A stretch of 64,000 nucleotides of DNA from Luteococcus sp052116585 (GCF_052116585.1 NZ_JBQKKT010000015.1:10997-74996), one strand, 5' to 3'; shown: positions 8,667 to 17,609, numbered from the stretch's first letter. Numbers and translations: made by a program. The notes: generated by a model not told the origin, from the letters alone.

Positions 8667-10978
8667 TGACCGAACATCTGCACGTCCCCGTCCTGGAAGC
8701 ACCCATCCGTCGGGCAGCGGTGCTGGGCGCCGGTTCCATGGGCGCGGGCATCGCCGCCCAGATGGCCAATGCCGGCATCGAGGTCCTGCTCTACGACGTC
8801 CCCGCCGCCGAGACGACTCCGGGGGATGCCCCCGAGGTCCGGTCCGCGCGCGCTCGGGCCGGAATCGAGGCCCAGATCAAGCGCCGCGGCTTCATGCGCC
8901 CCGACTTCGCAGAACGGGTCACCCCGCTCAACACCGAGGATGACCTGCCCCGGCTGGGCGAGGTGGACTGGATCGTCGAGGCCGTCTTCGAAGACATCGA
9001 GGTGAAGGCGCAGACCTATGCCCGGATCGCACAGCACCGCGCTCCCGGCAGCATCGTCTCCTCCAACACCTCCACCATTCCGCTGGCCCGACTGGTGGAG
9101 CGGATGGACGAGGACATGGTGCGCCACTTCGTCATCACCCACTTCTTCAACCCGCCGCGCGTCATGCGGCTGGTGGAGATCGTCTCCAGTGGGCGCACCG
9201 ACCCCCAGGTGCTCTCCCGCGTGGTCACCGTCACCGAGCAGCAACTGGGCAAGGTGGCCCTGACCTGCCGCGACACCCCTGGCTTCATCGCCAACCGGAT
9301 CGGCAACTTCTGGATGGAGAGTGCCGCGGCGATCGCCCTGGAGCGAGGTCTGCCCCTGGAGCTCGTCGACGCTGTCTTCTCCCGGCCCTTCGGCATCCCA
9401 CGCACGGGCGTCTTCGGGCTGTTCGACTACATCGGGTTGCAGCTGGCGCCGTCGGTCTGGGGCAGCCTGCACCGCGCTCTTCCAGCGGACGACGCGATCC
9501 AGCGCTTCGACCTGGTGAACCACCCGCTGATGGTCGGGCTGCGGGAGCGCGGCCTGACCGGCCGCACCGGTGAGTCGGGCTTCTACCGCGGACGCGACGA
9601 GGTGGTCACCGAGACCTTCGAATACCGCCCCCGGATGCAGCTCGATGATCCGGCCGTTGCTGCAAAGGATCCCCGAAGCGTGATGGAGGTCGACAGCCCC
9701 GGCGGGCGCTTCGCCTTCGACGCCTTCGCGGAGACCCTCGACTACTGCTGCACCACTGCTGCCGAGATTGCCGACACGATCGAGGACATCGACCAGGCAA
9801 TGGTGCTGGGCTATGGCTGGGGCGCGGGTCCCTTTGCCCTGGCCGACCGCGTCGGGTTGGACTGGCTCACGGAGAAGTACCGGGCCACTGGCCGCCAGGT
9901 CCCGTCCCTGCTGCAAGCGGCACAGGAGGCGGGCGGTTTCCGCCCGTCGCCGGGCACCGTGCTCTCGAGCAAGGGTCTCGTGGTGGACCAACCCGTCCGA
10001 GACGGCGTGGTGCGTCTGGAGGACCTGACCGCCGACGTCCCGGTGCTGCTGCGCAATGATGCGGCCGTCGTTCACCTGCTGGACGACGGTGTGGCGGTGT
10101 TCAACATGACCACGCCCATGCACTCGGTGAGCTCCGGGGTGCTGGATCTGATGGACGAGCTGCTCGCCAGCGCCGAGACCAACGGGGTGCGCGCCCTCGT
10201 GCTGGCCTCCGACGACGAGCGAGTCTTCTCGGCGGGTGCCGATCTGGCCACCTTGGTGGAGCTGGGCCGTTCGCAGGACGAGGAACGCATCACCGAGTTC
10301 GTGGCTCGCGGTCGCACGGTGTACTCCCGCCTGCGCTTCGCCCCCTTCCCGGTGGTCTCGGCCCTGTGTGGACTGGCCATCGGCGGTGGTGCGGAGCTGG
10401 TGCTGCACTCGGACCTGTCCGTGGTGCACGCGGAGGCCCAGCTGGGGCTGCCGGAACGCACGGTTGGGCTGCTGCCCGGCTGGGGCGGCTCGCACCAGCT
10501 CGTCCGGATCATGCAGGAGGCGGGCGTTGCGAGCCCGGTGGAGCAGGCCTTCGACGTGATTGCCCAGGCGACGCCAGTGGCCGGCGCGCACGCCCTGGCT
10601 GCTCGCGGCATGCTGCACACCCAGGACCGGATCGCCCTGTCTGCCGACCACGTGCTGGCCGAGGCGCTGCGGGTTGCCCGTGAAGTGGCCGAAGGCTACA
10701 CGCCCCCAGCCGAGGCAACAATCCCTCGCCTGCCGGCCGGTACTGCGTTGGAGGCGTCCTGGGTGCCCAGTCCCCGGGCCGGCGAGAAGACCGCGAATGA
10801 CTCGCGGATCCTGCGCTGTCTGGAGCGTCTGCACGTGGCCGAGGACGGTCAGGTGGAGCTGCCGGAGCGAGCCATGGGTGAGCTGGAGACCAAGGTGACG
10901 GTGGAGGCCTTCAGCCATCCCGACAGCGTCGCCCGGGCCGAGCACATGGCCAGCACCCGCAAGCCGCTGCGCAACTAG
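8666..10978 (+). CDS. fadN: Bifunctional 3-hydroxyacyl-CoA dehydrogenase / enoyl-CoA hydratase (FadN-type)
   Basis: A 770-residue beta-oxidation enzyme. The N-terminal half is the NAD-dependent 3-hydroxyacyl-CoA dehydrogenase, with the Rossmann loop VLGAGSMGAGIAAQMA at about residue 19 and the THFFNPP signature at about 170. The C-terminal part, from about residue 470, is a crotonase fold with the oxyanion region FSAGADLATL and CGLAIGGGAELVL. This domain order is opposite to E. coli FadB and matches Bacillus FadN. It overlaps the thiolase by one base. Together they convert enoyl-CoA to acetyl-CoA. Confidence 0.92.
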   Translation: MTEHLHVPVLEAPIRRAAVLGAGSMGAGIAAQMANAGIEVLLYDVPAAETTPGDAPEVRSARARAGIEAQIKRRGFMRPDFAERVTPLNTEDDLPRLGEVDWIVEAVFEDIEVKAQTYARIAQHRAPGSIVSSNTSTIPLARLVERMDEDMVRHFVITHFFNPPRVMRLVEIVSSGRTDPQVLSRVVTVTEQQLGKVALTCRDTPGFIANRIGNFWMESAAAIALERGLPLELVDAVFSRPFGIPRTGVFGLFDYIGLQLAPSVWGSLHRALPADDAIQRFDLVNHPLMVGLRERGLTGRTGESGFYRGRDEVVTETFEYRPRMQLDDPAVAAKDPRSVMEVDSPGGRFAFDAFAETLDYCCTTAAEIADTIEDIDQAMVLGYGWGAGPFALADRVGLDWLTEKYRATGRQVPSLLQAAQEAGGFRPSPGTVLSSKGLVVDQPVRDGVVRLEDLTADVPVLLRNDAAVVHLLDDGVAVFNMTTPMHSVSSGVLDLMDELLASAETNGVRALVLASDDERVFSAGADLATLVELGRSQDEERITEFVARGRTVYSRLRFAPFPVVSALCGLAIGGGAELVLHSDLSVVHAEAQLGLPERTVGLLPGWGGSHQLVRIMQEAGVASPVEQAFDVIAQATPVAGAHALAARGMLHTQDRIALSADHVLAEALRVAREVAEGYTPPAEATIPRLPAGTALEASWVPSPRAGEKTANDSRILRCLERLHVAEDGQVELPERAMGELETKVTVEAFSHPDSVARAEHMASTRKPLRN

Positions 10979-10991
10979 CGGGTCATGGCGA

Positions 10992-11025
10992 AGCCGGCCC
11001 CTCGACGATCGTCGAGGGGCCGGCT
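10992..11025. terminator. Bidirectional terminator between fadN and acyl-CoA dehydrogenase
   Basis: A perfect 34-base palindrome (arms of 17 starting AGCCGGCCCCTCGAC) lies between the convergent genes. Confidence 0.85.
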
Positions 11026-11064
11026 CTGCGCTGTCTGGCCAGGTTCAGGTGGGCCGCCAGCCTG

Positions 11065-12243
11065 TCAGCGGAAGGCGCCGATCCCGGTGATCCTCTTGCC
11101 CAGGATCAGCGACTGGATGCTCTCCGTGCCCTCGAAGGTGTGCATCGCCTCGATGTCCACCATCTGGCGCATGACGTGGTTCTCCAGCAGAATGCCGGAG
11201 CCGCCCAGCATGTCGCGTGCCTCGGCGGCGATGCGTCGGGCGGCGCGGGTGTTGTGCAGTTTGGCCATCGAGCCGTGCTGCTCCACGAGGTTCCCGGAGG
11301 CAGCCAGATCGGCCAGCCGTCGGCAGTGCAGCGCCATCGAGGTCAGGTCGGCCAGCATGTTGGCCAGACGCTGCTGGATGAGCTGGAAGCTCGCCAGCGG
11401 CTTGCCGAACTGTTCGCGCTGCAGCGCGTGTGCCAGGGCCAGCTCATAGCAGTTGATGGCTGATCCCAGGGCCATCCAGGAGATGGCAGAACGGGTGGCG
11501 AACATGGCCTTGGTGGCGGCCTTGAAGGAGCTCGCGCCCGGCAGGCGGCAGCTGTCCGGCACCCGCATGTCGGTCATGGTGATGGTCACCTGCGGGATGA
11601 TGCGCATGGAGACCTTTCCGGTGATGGGTTCCGTCGCGTAACCCGGGGTGTCCTGCGGGACCAGGAAGGCCCCCACATTGCCGTCATCCATCCGGGCCCA
11701 GATGACGGTCACGTCGCCGACGCCAGCATTTCCGATCCACCGCTTCTGGCCGTTGATGATCCACTCGTCGCCGTCGCGACGGGCAGAGGTCTCCAGGGCC
11801 ACCGAGTCCGAACCATGGTCGGGCTCGGTCAGGCCGAAGCCGGCGAGCTTCTGCACCCGGGACAACGGCTCCAGCCACTCGTCCTTCTGCGCCTGGGAGC
11901 CGAACATGTGGATGCTGCGCAGCACCAGCCCTGCCTGAATGGCGATGAAGGCGCTCATCGAGACGTCGGTGCGGGCGGTCTCCATCTGGACCAGCCCGGC
12001 GGCCAAGGGGGACATCTGCTCCTGGCCGGGGAGGTCCAGCCCGTCGGCCACCAGACCCAGCTCTCCCATCCGCTGGACCAGGTGGACGGGGTACTCGGCC
12101 TTCTCCCAGGCCTCGTTGATCTGCGGGAGCGCCTCGTCGCCGAAGGTGCGGGCTCGCTGCCAGAAGTCCAGATCCGCTCCTTGGACGTCGGAGAACAGTG
12201 AATAGAAGTCGGTGGTGTCTGGAAGCATCGGTTCGTGGGACAT
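11065..12243 (-). CDS. Acyl-CoA dehydrogenase (glutaryl-CoA-dehydrogenase-like clade)
   Basis: A 392-residue FAD enzyme that introduces the alpha-beta double bond into acyl-CoA. GLTEPDHGSDS at about residue 130 and WIGNAGVGDV at about 165 are the FAD and substrate loops. ARDMLGGSGI is near residue 335, and MHTFEGTESIQSLILGKRI near the C-terminus carries the expected catalytic Glu. The C-terminus ITGIGAF resembles glutaryl-CoA dehydrogenases and plant ACX4-type enzymes more than classic FadE. Start MSHEPM follows GAAAGGACG. It is divergent from the TetR regulator, with an operator between them. Confidence 0.9.
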   Translation of the reverse strand: MSHEPMLPDTTDFYSLFSDVQGADLDFWQRARTFGDEALPQINEAWEKAEYPVHLVQRMGELGLVADGLDLPGQEQMSPLAAGLVQMETARTDVSMSAFIAIQAGLVLRSIHMFGSQAQKDEWLEPLSRVQKLAGFGLTEPDHGSDSVALETSARRDGDEWIINGQKRWIGNAGVGDVTVIWARMDDGNVGAFLVPQDTPGYATEPITGKVSMRIIPQVTITMTDMRVPDSCRLPGASSFKAATKAMFATRSAISWMALGSAINCYELALAHALQREQFGKPLASFQLIQQRLANMLADLTSMALHCRRLADLAASGNLVEQHGSMAKLHNTRAARRIAAEARDMLGGSGILLENHVMRQMVDIEAMHTFEGTESIQSLILGKRITGIGAFR

Positions 12244-12363
12244 CTGTCGTCCTTTCGGGATCGAGTGGTGCGGGGTCGAGATGGTGCGCCGCGCTGCTGG
12301 GCCGGCGGAGGTCTGTGCCATGCGGCTCGTGGGACCGTCGTTGGTGCCGCGGAGCCAGATTTG

Positions 12364-12381
12364 TACGAATGGCGATTAGTC
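12364..12381. promoter_or_regulatory. TetR-type operator, site 2 (divergent region)
   Basis: TACGAATggcgATTaGTc, a 12-of-14 match to the shared palindrome, lies between the divergent acyl-CoA dehydrogenase and TetR genes. On the minus strand a TTGACA hexamer about 25 bases upstream suits the dehydrogenase promoter. The position fits repression of that gene plus autoregulation. Confidence 0.65.
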
Positions 12382-12488
12382 ATAGAGTATTGATCCAGTG
12401 AGAGAACCTGTCAAGGGATCTGGCAGGCTGTGCTCCATTCGTGGGTGGCCTGGTGTCCGTCCGCCCAGATCGAGGATGCGAGGAAGAC

Positions 12489-13073
12489 ATGGTCAGCCAG
12501 AAGCGCCGCAGTGAGATCTGCGCTGCCGCCGTGGAGCTGTTCGACGAGCGGGGTTACTACGGCACTGGCATGGAGGACATCGCCAAGGTGGTGGGAATCC
12601 GCGCGTCCAGCATCTACAACCACTACAACTCAAAGCAGCAGGTTCTGGGTGACGTCAGCGTGCAGATCACCGAGCAGTTGCTGCGGGAACATGCTGCCTG
12701 TCTGGTGGGAGTGAGCGATCCCCGGGAGAAGGTGCGGGCCTCCATGCGCAACCATGTTCGCTTCCACGCCACGCATGCCCCCCAGGTGCGGGTCTCCAAT
12801 CGCGAGGTGAAGGCACTGCAGGATCCCTATGCGGGCATCGTCCGCCAATTGCGTCGCGACTACGTGCAACGCTGGGTTCAGATCATCGAGGAGGGGTGTC
12901 GCCAGGGGCTGTTCACCATCGCTGACTCGAAGATCGCCACCTACTACATGGTGGACATGGGGACGGGTGTCTCCGTCTGGTTCCGGCCGGGCGGGGCCTA
13001 CGAGTTGGATGACCTGTGTGAGCTCTATGCCAACGCCGCCCTGAGGCTGCTGAGAGCCGTTCCGCCGAACTGA
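12489..13073 (+). CDS. TetR family transcriptional regulator of the fatty-acid regulon
   Basis: A 194-residue regulator. The N-terminal HTH is seen in AAAVELFDERGYYGTGMEDI and GIRASSIYNHYNSKQQVL (residues 10-55), and a C-terminal ligand-binding domain follows. ATG 12489 is preceded by AGGAAG. The gene sits between acyl-CoA dehydrogenase and the CoA-transferase, and the three palindromes at 7441, 12364 and 13230 are its probable operators. By analogy with FadR/KstR-type TetR repressors the ligand is probably an acyl-CoA. The ligand is inference. Confidence 0.88.
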   Translation: MVSQKRRSEICAAAVELFDERGYYGTGMEDIAKVVGIRASSIYNHYNSKQQVLGDVSVQITEQLLREHAACLVGVSDPREKVRASMRNHVRFHATHAPQVRVSNREVKALQDPYAGIVRQLRRDYVQRWVQIIEEGCRQGLFTIADSKIATYYMVDMGTGVSVWFRPGGAYELDDLCELYANAALRLLRAVPPN

Positions 13074-13094
13074 GTCGGCGCGAGACATCCGGTT

Positions 13095-13132
13095 GACGGC
13101 GTCTTCCTGCAGTGGGGCAGGAGGACGCCGTC
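13095..13132. terminator. Intrinsic terminator after TetR gene
   Basis: A 16-base stem with one G-T wobble (GACGGCGTCTTCCTGC pairing with GCAGGAGGACGCCGTC) and a 6-base loop. Confidence 0.75.
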
Positions 13133-13184
13133 GCTGTCTCCGGCGCCTGTGGCGGGGCCGGCGAGATTGGTCGGACGAAAGTTG

Positions 13185-13213
13185 TTGACACCGAAAATTG
13201 GCATTGGTAGCGT
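13185..13213 (+). promoter_or_regulatory. Promoter of the CoA-transferase gene
   Basis: TTGACA at 13185-13190 and TAGCGT at 13208-13213 are spaced by 17 bases, and the perfect operator follows 17 bases downstream. The same order of -35, -10 and operator is seen in front of the thiolase gene. Confidence 0.55.
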
Positions 13214-13229
13214 CATCGCAACTTCAAAG

Positions 13230-13247
13230 TACGAATCGCTATTCGTA
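13230..13247. promoter_or_regulatory. TetR-type operator, site 3 (perfect palindrome)
   Basis: TACGAATcgctATTCGTA is a perfect 7-4-7 palindrome and is the best of the three copies in the window. Confidence 0.75.
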
Positions 13248-13294
13248 TATTTCGCAGCAAGGACGCTGCCCCAGATCCTCTCTAGGAGCCCACG

Positions 13295-14770
13295 ATGATG
13301 GACAAGGTTGTTGCATCTCTCGACGAAGCACTCGATGGACTCAAGCCCGGCATGACCCTCGCCGCTGGTGGATTCGGCACCTGTGGCACCCCCTTCACCC
13401 TGATCGACGGGATCGTCGAGCGGGGTATCGGTGACCTCACCGTCTACTCCAACAATCCCGGCACCCAGGTGGACGACCATGCGCTCGGCCTGTCCAAGGC
13501 CGTCGAGGCCCGGCTGATCAAGAAGTTCTGCGGCTCATTCGTCGGTTTCGCGCGTGAGTTGGAGAAGCAGTACCTGACGGGCCAGGTGGACGTTGACCTG
13601 ATCCCACAGGGCACCCTGGCCGAACGGATGCGCGCTGGTGGCGCCGGCATCCCAGCCTTCTTCACGCCCACCGGCGCCGGATCGATGGTCTCCGAAGGTG
13701 GCCTTCCGGTGCGCTACGACGCGGAGGGCAAGGTGGTGCTGCGTTCCGAGCCCAAGGAGACCCGCACCTTCATCCGCAACGGCGTCGAGGAGGAGTGCGT
13801 GCTGGAGGAGGCGATCGTCACCGACTTCTCGATCGTGCGCGCCCACAAGGCCGATCGTGACGGCAACCTCGTCTTCCGCCTCACCGCGCAGAACATGAAC
13901 CCGCCGGTGGCCATGTGTGGCCAGATCACCGTGGCGGAGGTGGAGGAACTCGTCGAGGTGGGCGAGCTTCGCCCCGAGGAGATCCACGTGCAGGGCATCT
14001 TCGTTGACCGAGTGCTGGTGCTCACTCCGGAGCAGGCCGCTGACAAGGTGGCGGAGCGCATCATCACCCGTTCCCCCGAGCCTGAGGACAATGAGCCCCA
14101 CCGTGCGCTGGTGGCCACGGACGCGGACGGCAAGGAGATGGGCTGGACCCGTGCTGGCATTGCCGCCCGGGCGGCCAAGGAACTCAAGGACGGGAGCTAT
14201 GTGAACCTGGGCGTCGGGATGCCGACGATGATCCCGGACTACCTGCCCGAGGATGTCCAGGTGGTCTTCCAGTCCGAGAACGGCCTGCTGAAGTTCGGCC
14301 CCTTCCCGCTGCCCGAGGAGGTGGACGCCGACCTGATCAATGCCAGCAAGCAGACCACGACGCTGGCCGCTGGCGGTTCGACCTTTGACTCGGTGCGCAG
14401 CTTCGACATGATCCGCGGCAAGCATGTGAACACGGCCGTGCTGGGTGCGCTGCAGGTCAGCGAGAAGGGCGACATTGCCAACTGGGGCATCCAGGGCCGC
14501 AAGACCAATGGCATGGGCGGTGCGATGGACCTGGTGAAGGGGGCCCAGCGCGTCATCGCGATCATGGAGCACGTCAACAACGAGGGCGAGCTGCGCGTTC
14601 TCAAGGAGTGCGTCTACCCGCTCACAGGTCCGCGGTGCATCGATCTGATCGTCACCAATCTCTGCGTGCTGGAGGTCACCGAACGGGGCCTGGTGCTGGT
14701 GGAGCTGGCTCCGGGTGTCAGTGAGGAGAAGGTGCGCGAGCTCACCGAGCCGGAGCTGCTGCTGCCGTGA
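13295..14770 (+). CDS. 3-oxoacid CoA-transferase, fused alpha and beta subunits
   Basis: A 491-residue single-chain SCOT-like enzyme that moves CoA between succinyl-CoA or acetyl-CoA and 3-oxoacids. The alpha half opens with the glycine-rich loop MTLAAGGFGTCGTP (about residue 20). The beta half begins near residue 275, with VNLGVGMPTMIPDYL and the active-site Glu in VFQSENGLL (about residue 325). Many bacteria encode the two subunits separately; here they are fused in mitochondrial order. It starts at ATG 13295 after AGGAG. Linked to the beta-oxidation genes by the shared operator, it would channel acetoacetate or short-chain acids into the CoA pool. Confidence 0.9.
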   Translation: MMDKVVASLDEALDGLKPGMTLAAGGFGTCGTPFTLIDGIVERGIGDLTVYSNNPGTQVDDHALGLSKAVEARLIKKFCGSFVGFARELEKQYLTGQVDVDLIPQGTLAERMRAGGAGIPAFFTPTGAGSMVSEGGLPVRYDAEGKVVLRSEPKETRTFIRNGVEEECVLEEAIVTDFSIVRAHKADRDGNLVFRLTAQNMNPPVAMCGQITVAEVEELVEVGELRPEEIHVQGIFVDRVLVLTPEQAADKVAERIITRSPEPEDNEPHRALVATDADGKEMGWTRAGIAARAAKELKDGSYVNLGVGMPTMIPDYLPEDVQVVFQSENGLLKFGPFPLPEEVDADLINASKQTTTLAAGGSTFDSVRSFDMIRGKHVNTAVLGALQVSEKGDIANWGIQGRKTNGMGGAMDLVKGAQRVIAIMEHVNNEGELRVLKECVYPLTGPRCIDLIVTNLCVLEVTERGLVLVELAPGVSEEKVRELTEPELLLP

Positions 14771-14822
14771 GGTGATCCGCTGAGTCGTGTCAGCCCCTTC
14801 CTGGCGGTCGGGGGATGGCATG

Positions 14823-14859
14823 GAGTGCGGGCCGTGGAGGCTTTCCACGGCCCGCACTC
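14823..14859. terminator. Intrinsic terminator after CoA-transferase
   Basis: A 15-base perfect stem (GAGTGCGGGCCGTGG and its complement) around AGGCTTT. Confidence 0.85.
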
Positions 14860-15012
14860 ACGTCTGCGTGCACCCTGTCACCGCCACCCTGTGGAGCGCA
14901 CTGGCAATCTTCAGCCGGTGGCCACCTGGAGTTCATCTTCTCTGACGGTGCTCCGAGCTTTCCCTGTGGTGGTTGACCTCTGCACACTTCACGCGGATTG
15001 GTCACCAGACAG

Positions 15013-15113
15013 TTGTCCACTTCCACCATCCGTTCAACAAGTCTTCAACAAGGCGCTCTGGTTAGGACTTGTGCACAGGGAAAGGGAGTTATCCACAGGC
15101 TTTCTGTGGACAA
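15013..15113. promoter_or_regulatory. Cluster of DnaA-box-like 9-mers upstream of the tad operon
   Basis: The 330-base gap before cpaB contains TTATCCACA at 15089-15097, which is a perfect consensus DnaA box. It also has TGTGGACAA at 15105-15113 (complement TTGTCCACA), TTGTCCACT at 15013-15021 and TTGTGCACA at 15069-15077. No dnaA, dnaN or AT-rich unwinding region is nearby, so this is not oriC. It may be a DnaA-titrating or DnaA-regulated promoter region. Confidence 0.4.
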
Positions 15114-15191
15114 CGATGCACATTCACAGCTTCTCAACTGCTGACCTATGTCGGTCGATCTGTTGCATGACGACATGTCAGATTCCACCCC

Positions 15192-15836
15192 ATGGCACCC
15201 GGATCCCCTTCCGGCAGCGCCCCCAAGCTGCCCGAGTCACACACCGCACACCTGCGACCCCGCCGTAGCCCGCGCATGGCTGCGGCGGGTGTGCTGCTCG
15301 CCTGCCTGGGCGGACTGGGGGCCGCGGTGGCCTACCAGCAGGCCGCCCACTCCAACCAGGTGGTGGTGGTCCAGCGCCCCGTGGCACGCGGGGAGCAGGT
15401 CCAGGCCGGTGACCTGGCCGTCGTGACGATTGGCCCCGCGCCGGGGGTGCGCACGCTTCCAGCAGAGCGTCTGGGCAGCCTGGTGGGGCAGCAGGCACTG
15501 GTGGACCTCGCCGCCGGATCGCTGGTGGGTGAAGGAGCCGTGGGGCGGGCGGCGCTGCCCAAGGGCAAGGCCCAGATCGGACTCAAGCTGGTGGCCGGCC
15601 GCGTCCCCAATGCCGAGCTGCCCGCGGGAACCAGGCTGAACCTGGTGGAGGTCACGTCGGACAAGGCCCAGAGCACTGGGCTGGTGGTGGAGGCCGAGGT
15701 GGTGCTCGCTCCGGAGCTGATGCAGGACGGCAGCACCCGCACCATGGACGTGGCCGTTCCGGAGACCCAGGCCGAGCGACTGGCGGACCTTGCCGCCCGA
15801 GACCTCGTGGTGGTCGTGCGACAGGCGGGCAGCTGA
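15192..15836 (+). CDS. cpaB: CpaB-like SAF-domain pilus assembly protein
   Basis: A 214-residue protein and the first gene of the Tad/Flp operon. It has a short cytoplasmic N-terminus and one membrane helix at about residues 30-50 (MAAAGVLLACLGGLGAAVAY). A SAF domain follows with the PVARGEQVQAGDLAVV motif. CpaB proteins act at the envelope in Flp pilus assembly. The start has no clear ribosome binding site, and an earlier non-ATG start is possible. It is spaced one base from the CpaE-like gene. Confidence 0.8.
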   Translation: MAPGSPSGSAPKLPESHTAHLRPRRSPRMAAAGVLLACLGGLGAAVAYQQAAHSNQVVVVQRPVARGEQVQAGDLAVVTIGPAPGVRTLPAERLGSLVGQQALVDLAAGSLVGEGAVGRAALPKGKAQIGLKLVAGRVPNAELPAGTRLNLVEVTSDKAQSTGLVVEAEVVLAPELMQDGSTRTMDVAVPETQAERLADLAARDLVVVVRQAGS

Positions 15837-15837
15837 G

Positions 15838-16749
15838 ATGGCGGTCATCACCTTGACCAGCGCCACCGGATCGCCCGGCGTCACCACCACGGCACTTGGC
15901 CTGGCACTGCACTGGACCCGCGACGTGGTGCTCGCCGACTGTGACCGGGATCCAGCCCAGTCCCTTCAGGCCGGTTGGCTGCAGGGCGTCGACCTGGCCG
16001 GCCGCGGTCTGGCCTCTCTGGCCGGGGCCCACCGGGAACACCGATCCCTGGCGGAGGAGCTGTGGCTGCAGACGGTGCCCTTGGTTCCGGCGGCCACGGT
16101 TCCGGCCGCCACGGTGTCAGCGGTCACGCTTCCGGACAGGTCCGCGGGAACCCCTGCCGGGCAGGGTGCGGGAGACGCGGCCTCGGGTACTGCCCAGCGC
16201 AATTTTCTTCCGGGCTTCACCCACCCGGGCGCCGTTCGGCTCTTCCAGCCGGTCTGGCAGGAATTCCTCGACGTCTGCCGCGGGCTGGATGCCACTGGTA
16301 CCGACGTACTGCTGGACGCTGGGAGGATCGGCTGCGACGGCCTCCCGCCAGCGATGGTGGCAGCCAGCGACCTGGTGCTGGTCTGCGTGCAGAGTTCACT
16401 GCGCGGCTTGGCCGGGCTCCAGCTCCACCTGCCCACCATCCAGGCCCAGGTGGAATCGCCGGGGATGAGCGCCGCCATCGAGATCGTCCTCGTCGGCCCG
16501 GGGCGGCCCTACGGAGCAGGGGAGGTCTCCCGCCAGTTTGGGATTCCCGTCGTCCACAGCATCGCTTGGGACCCGCGTCAGGCAGCCGTCCTCAGCGACG
16601 GGGAGCAGTTGGGCGTCCTGGCCCGCTCCCGTGGCCTGGGAGCCCTGGCCCGCAGCTACCGGGCTGTCGGATCCCGACTCGCTCAGACCGTGCGCCGACG
16701 CTCCGACATCGTCGCGGGCACCCGCAGCAGCGGCGACTGGAGTGCGTGA
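15838..16749 (+). CDS. cpaE: CpaE/TadZ-like pilus localisation ATPase with degenerate P-loop
   Basis: A 303-residue MinD-like protein. Where SIMIBI ATPases carry a lysine-rich deviant Walker A, this protein reads SATGSPGVTTTALGLAL at about residue 8, keeping the loop shape but lacking the P-loop lysine. VLADCDRDP follows as the second strand, and a DVLLDAGRIG strand fits Walker A-prime/B. TadZ/CpaE proteins place the Tad machinery in the cell, often as ATPase-dead variants. It overlaps the tadA start by one base (TGATG). Confidence 0.75.
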   Translation: MAVITLTSATGSPGVTTTALGLALHWTRDVVLADCDRDPAQSLQAGWLQGVDLAGRGLASLAGAHREHRSLAEELWLQTVPLVPAATVPAATVSAVTLPDRSAGTPAGQGAGDAASGTAQRNFLPGFTHPGAVRLFQPVWQEFLDVCRGLDATGTDVLLDAGRIGCDGLPPAMVAASDLVLVCVQSSLRGLAGLQLHLPTIQAQVESPGMSAAIEIVLVGPGRPYGAGEVSRQFGIPVVHSIAWDPRQAAVLSDGEQLGVLARSRGLGALARSYRAVGSRLAQTVRRRSDIVAGTRSSGDWSA

Positions 16750-17609
16750 TGGCGCGCCGACAAGCAGAGATGGTGCCCGATCTGGGAGCAGCGCTGGGAG
16801 CGCTCCCACCGGTGCGTGCCCAGGCTGACCTCCCCGCGTGGGCCACACCCGCCCGGGCCACGCCGACGCCCACCACGGGGAATGCGCAACGCGGTGCCGT
16901 CGACTGGGACGTCGTGGTGGTGCTGCGTCGACGGGCGTCGGAGGAAATCAGCGACGCCGTGGACCTGTGGGCACGCGAGCACGCCCGAACCATGCCGCTG
17001 GAGGACCGCCGGATGCTGGGGCGCTCCGTCATCCGGCAGGTGGTACGGGCCCACGCGGAGCACCTGGCCCAGCAGGGGCAGGCCTTGTGGCCGATCGAGC
17101 TCGAACAGGCCTACGCGTCCGCCGTCGACAATGCCATCTTCGGCTACGGCCGGCTCCAGCCGCTCTTCGAGATCCCTGACGCCGAGAACATCGAGATCCA
17201 TGGCTGGGACGGCGTCGTCGTGCAGTACGGCGACGGGCGACGAGAACCACACCCGCCGGTTGCCGACTCCGACGAGGAACTGGTGGAGGCCATCCGATTT
17301 CTGGGCGAATCGGCAAATCCCAGCCGACCCTTCGACGATGCGCACCCGATGATGACCTTGGCGCTCGGCGACCGCTTCCGGCTCCACGCCATCGGATTCG
17401 GCCTGAGTTTCCGCCCCAGCATCGTCATCCGCCAACACATCCTGACCAGCGTCACCCTGCGGCAGCTGGCAGAGGGCGGGATGATGCCGCTCGAACTGGC
17501 CGGCCTGCTCCACGAGGCCGTCCTGGCCCGCAAGTCGATGGTGATTTCGGGCGACCAAGCTGCTGCGAGTTTCGAACTATCCTTTGTGATTGATACTTCA
17601 ACTTCTTAG
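16749..17609 (+). pseudogene. tadA: tadA (Flp pilus motor ATPase), 5' fragment, interrupted by mobile element
   Basis: This 286-residue frame is the N-terminal part of a CpaF/TadA secretion ATPase. It contains the domain with FGYGRLQPLFEIPDAENIEI and runs to the first residues of Walker A (VISGD). After residue 269 the frame enters the mobile element and ends 17 residues later, so the chain lacks GKT and the whole catalytic core. Bases up to 17555 plus 23364-24020 rebuild one 487-residue frame. It is therefore a disrupted gene that precise excision would repair. In this state the Tad pilus motor should be inactive. Confidence 0.93.
17536..17577. other. attL junction of the integrated element
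   Basis: The host sequence stops matching tadA at the CA of 17556-17557. Beyond this the bases belong to the element and include an arm TTTCGAAC at 17570-17577. The CA dinucleotide is the only identity shared with the right junction, as expected for a large serine integrase with a 2-base crossover. Confidence 0.85.

Noticed and set aside
15013..15113. Chromosomal replication origin
   Set aside because: DnaA-box-like words are present, but there is no dnaA/dnaN/recF context and no AT-rich unwinding region.
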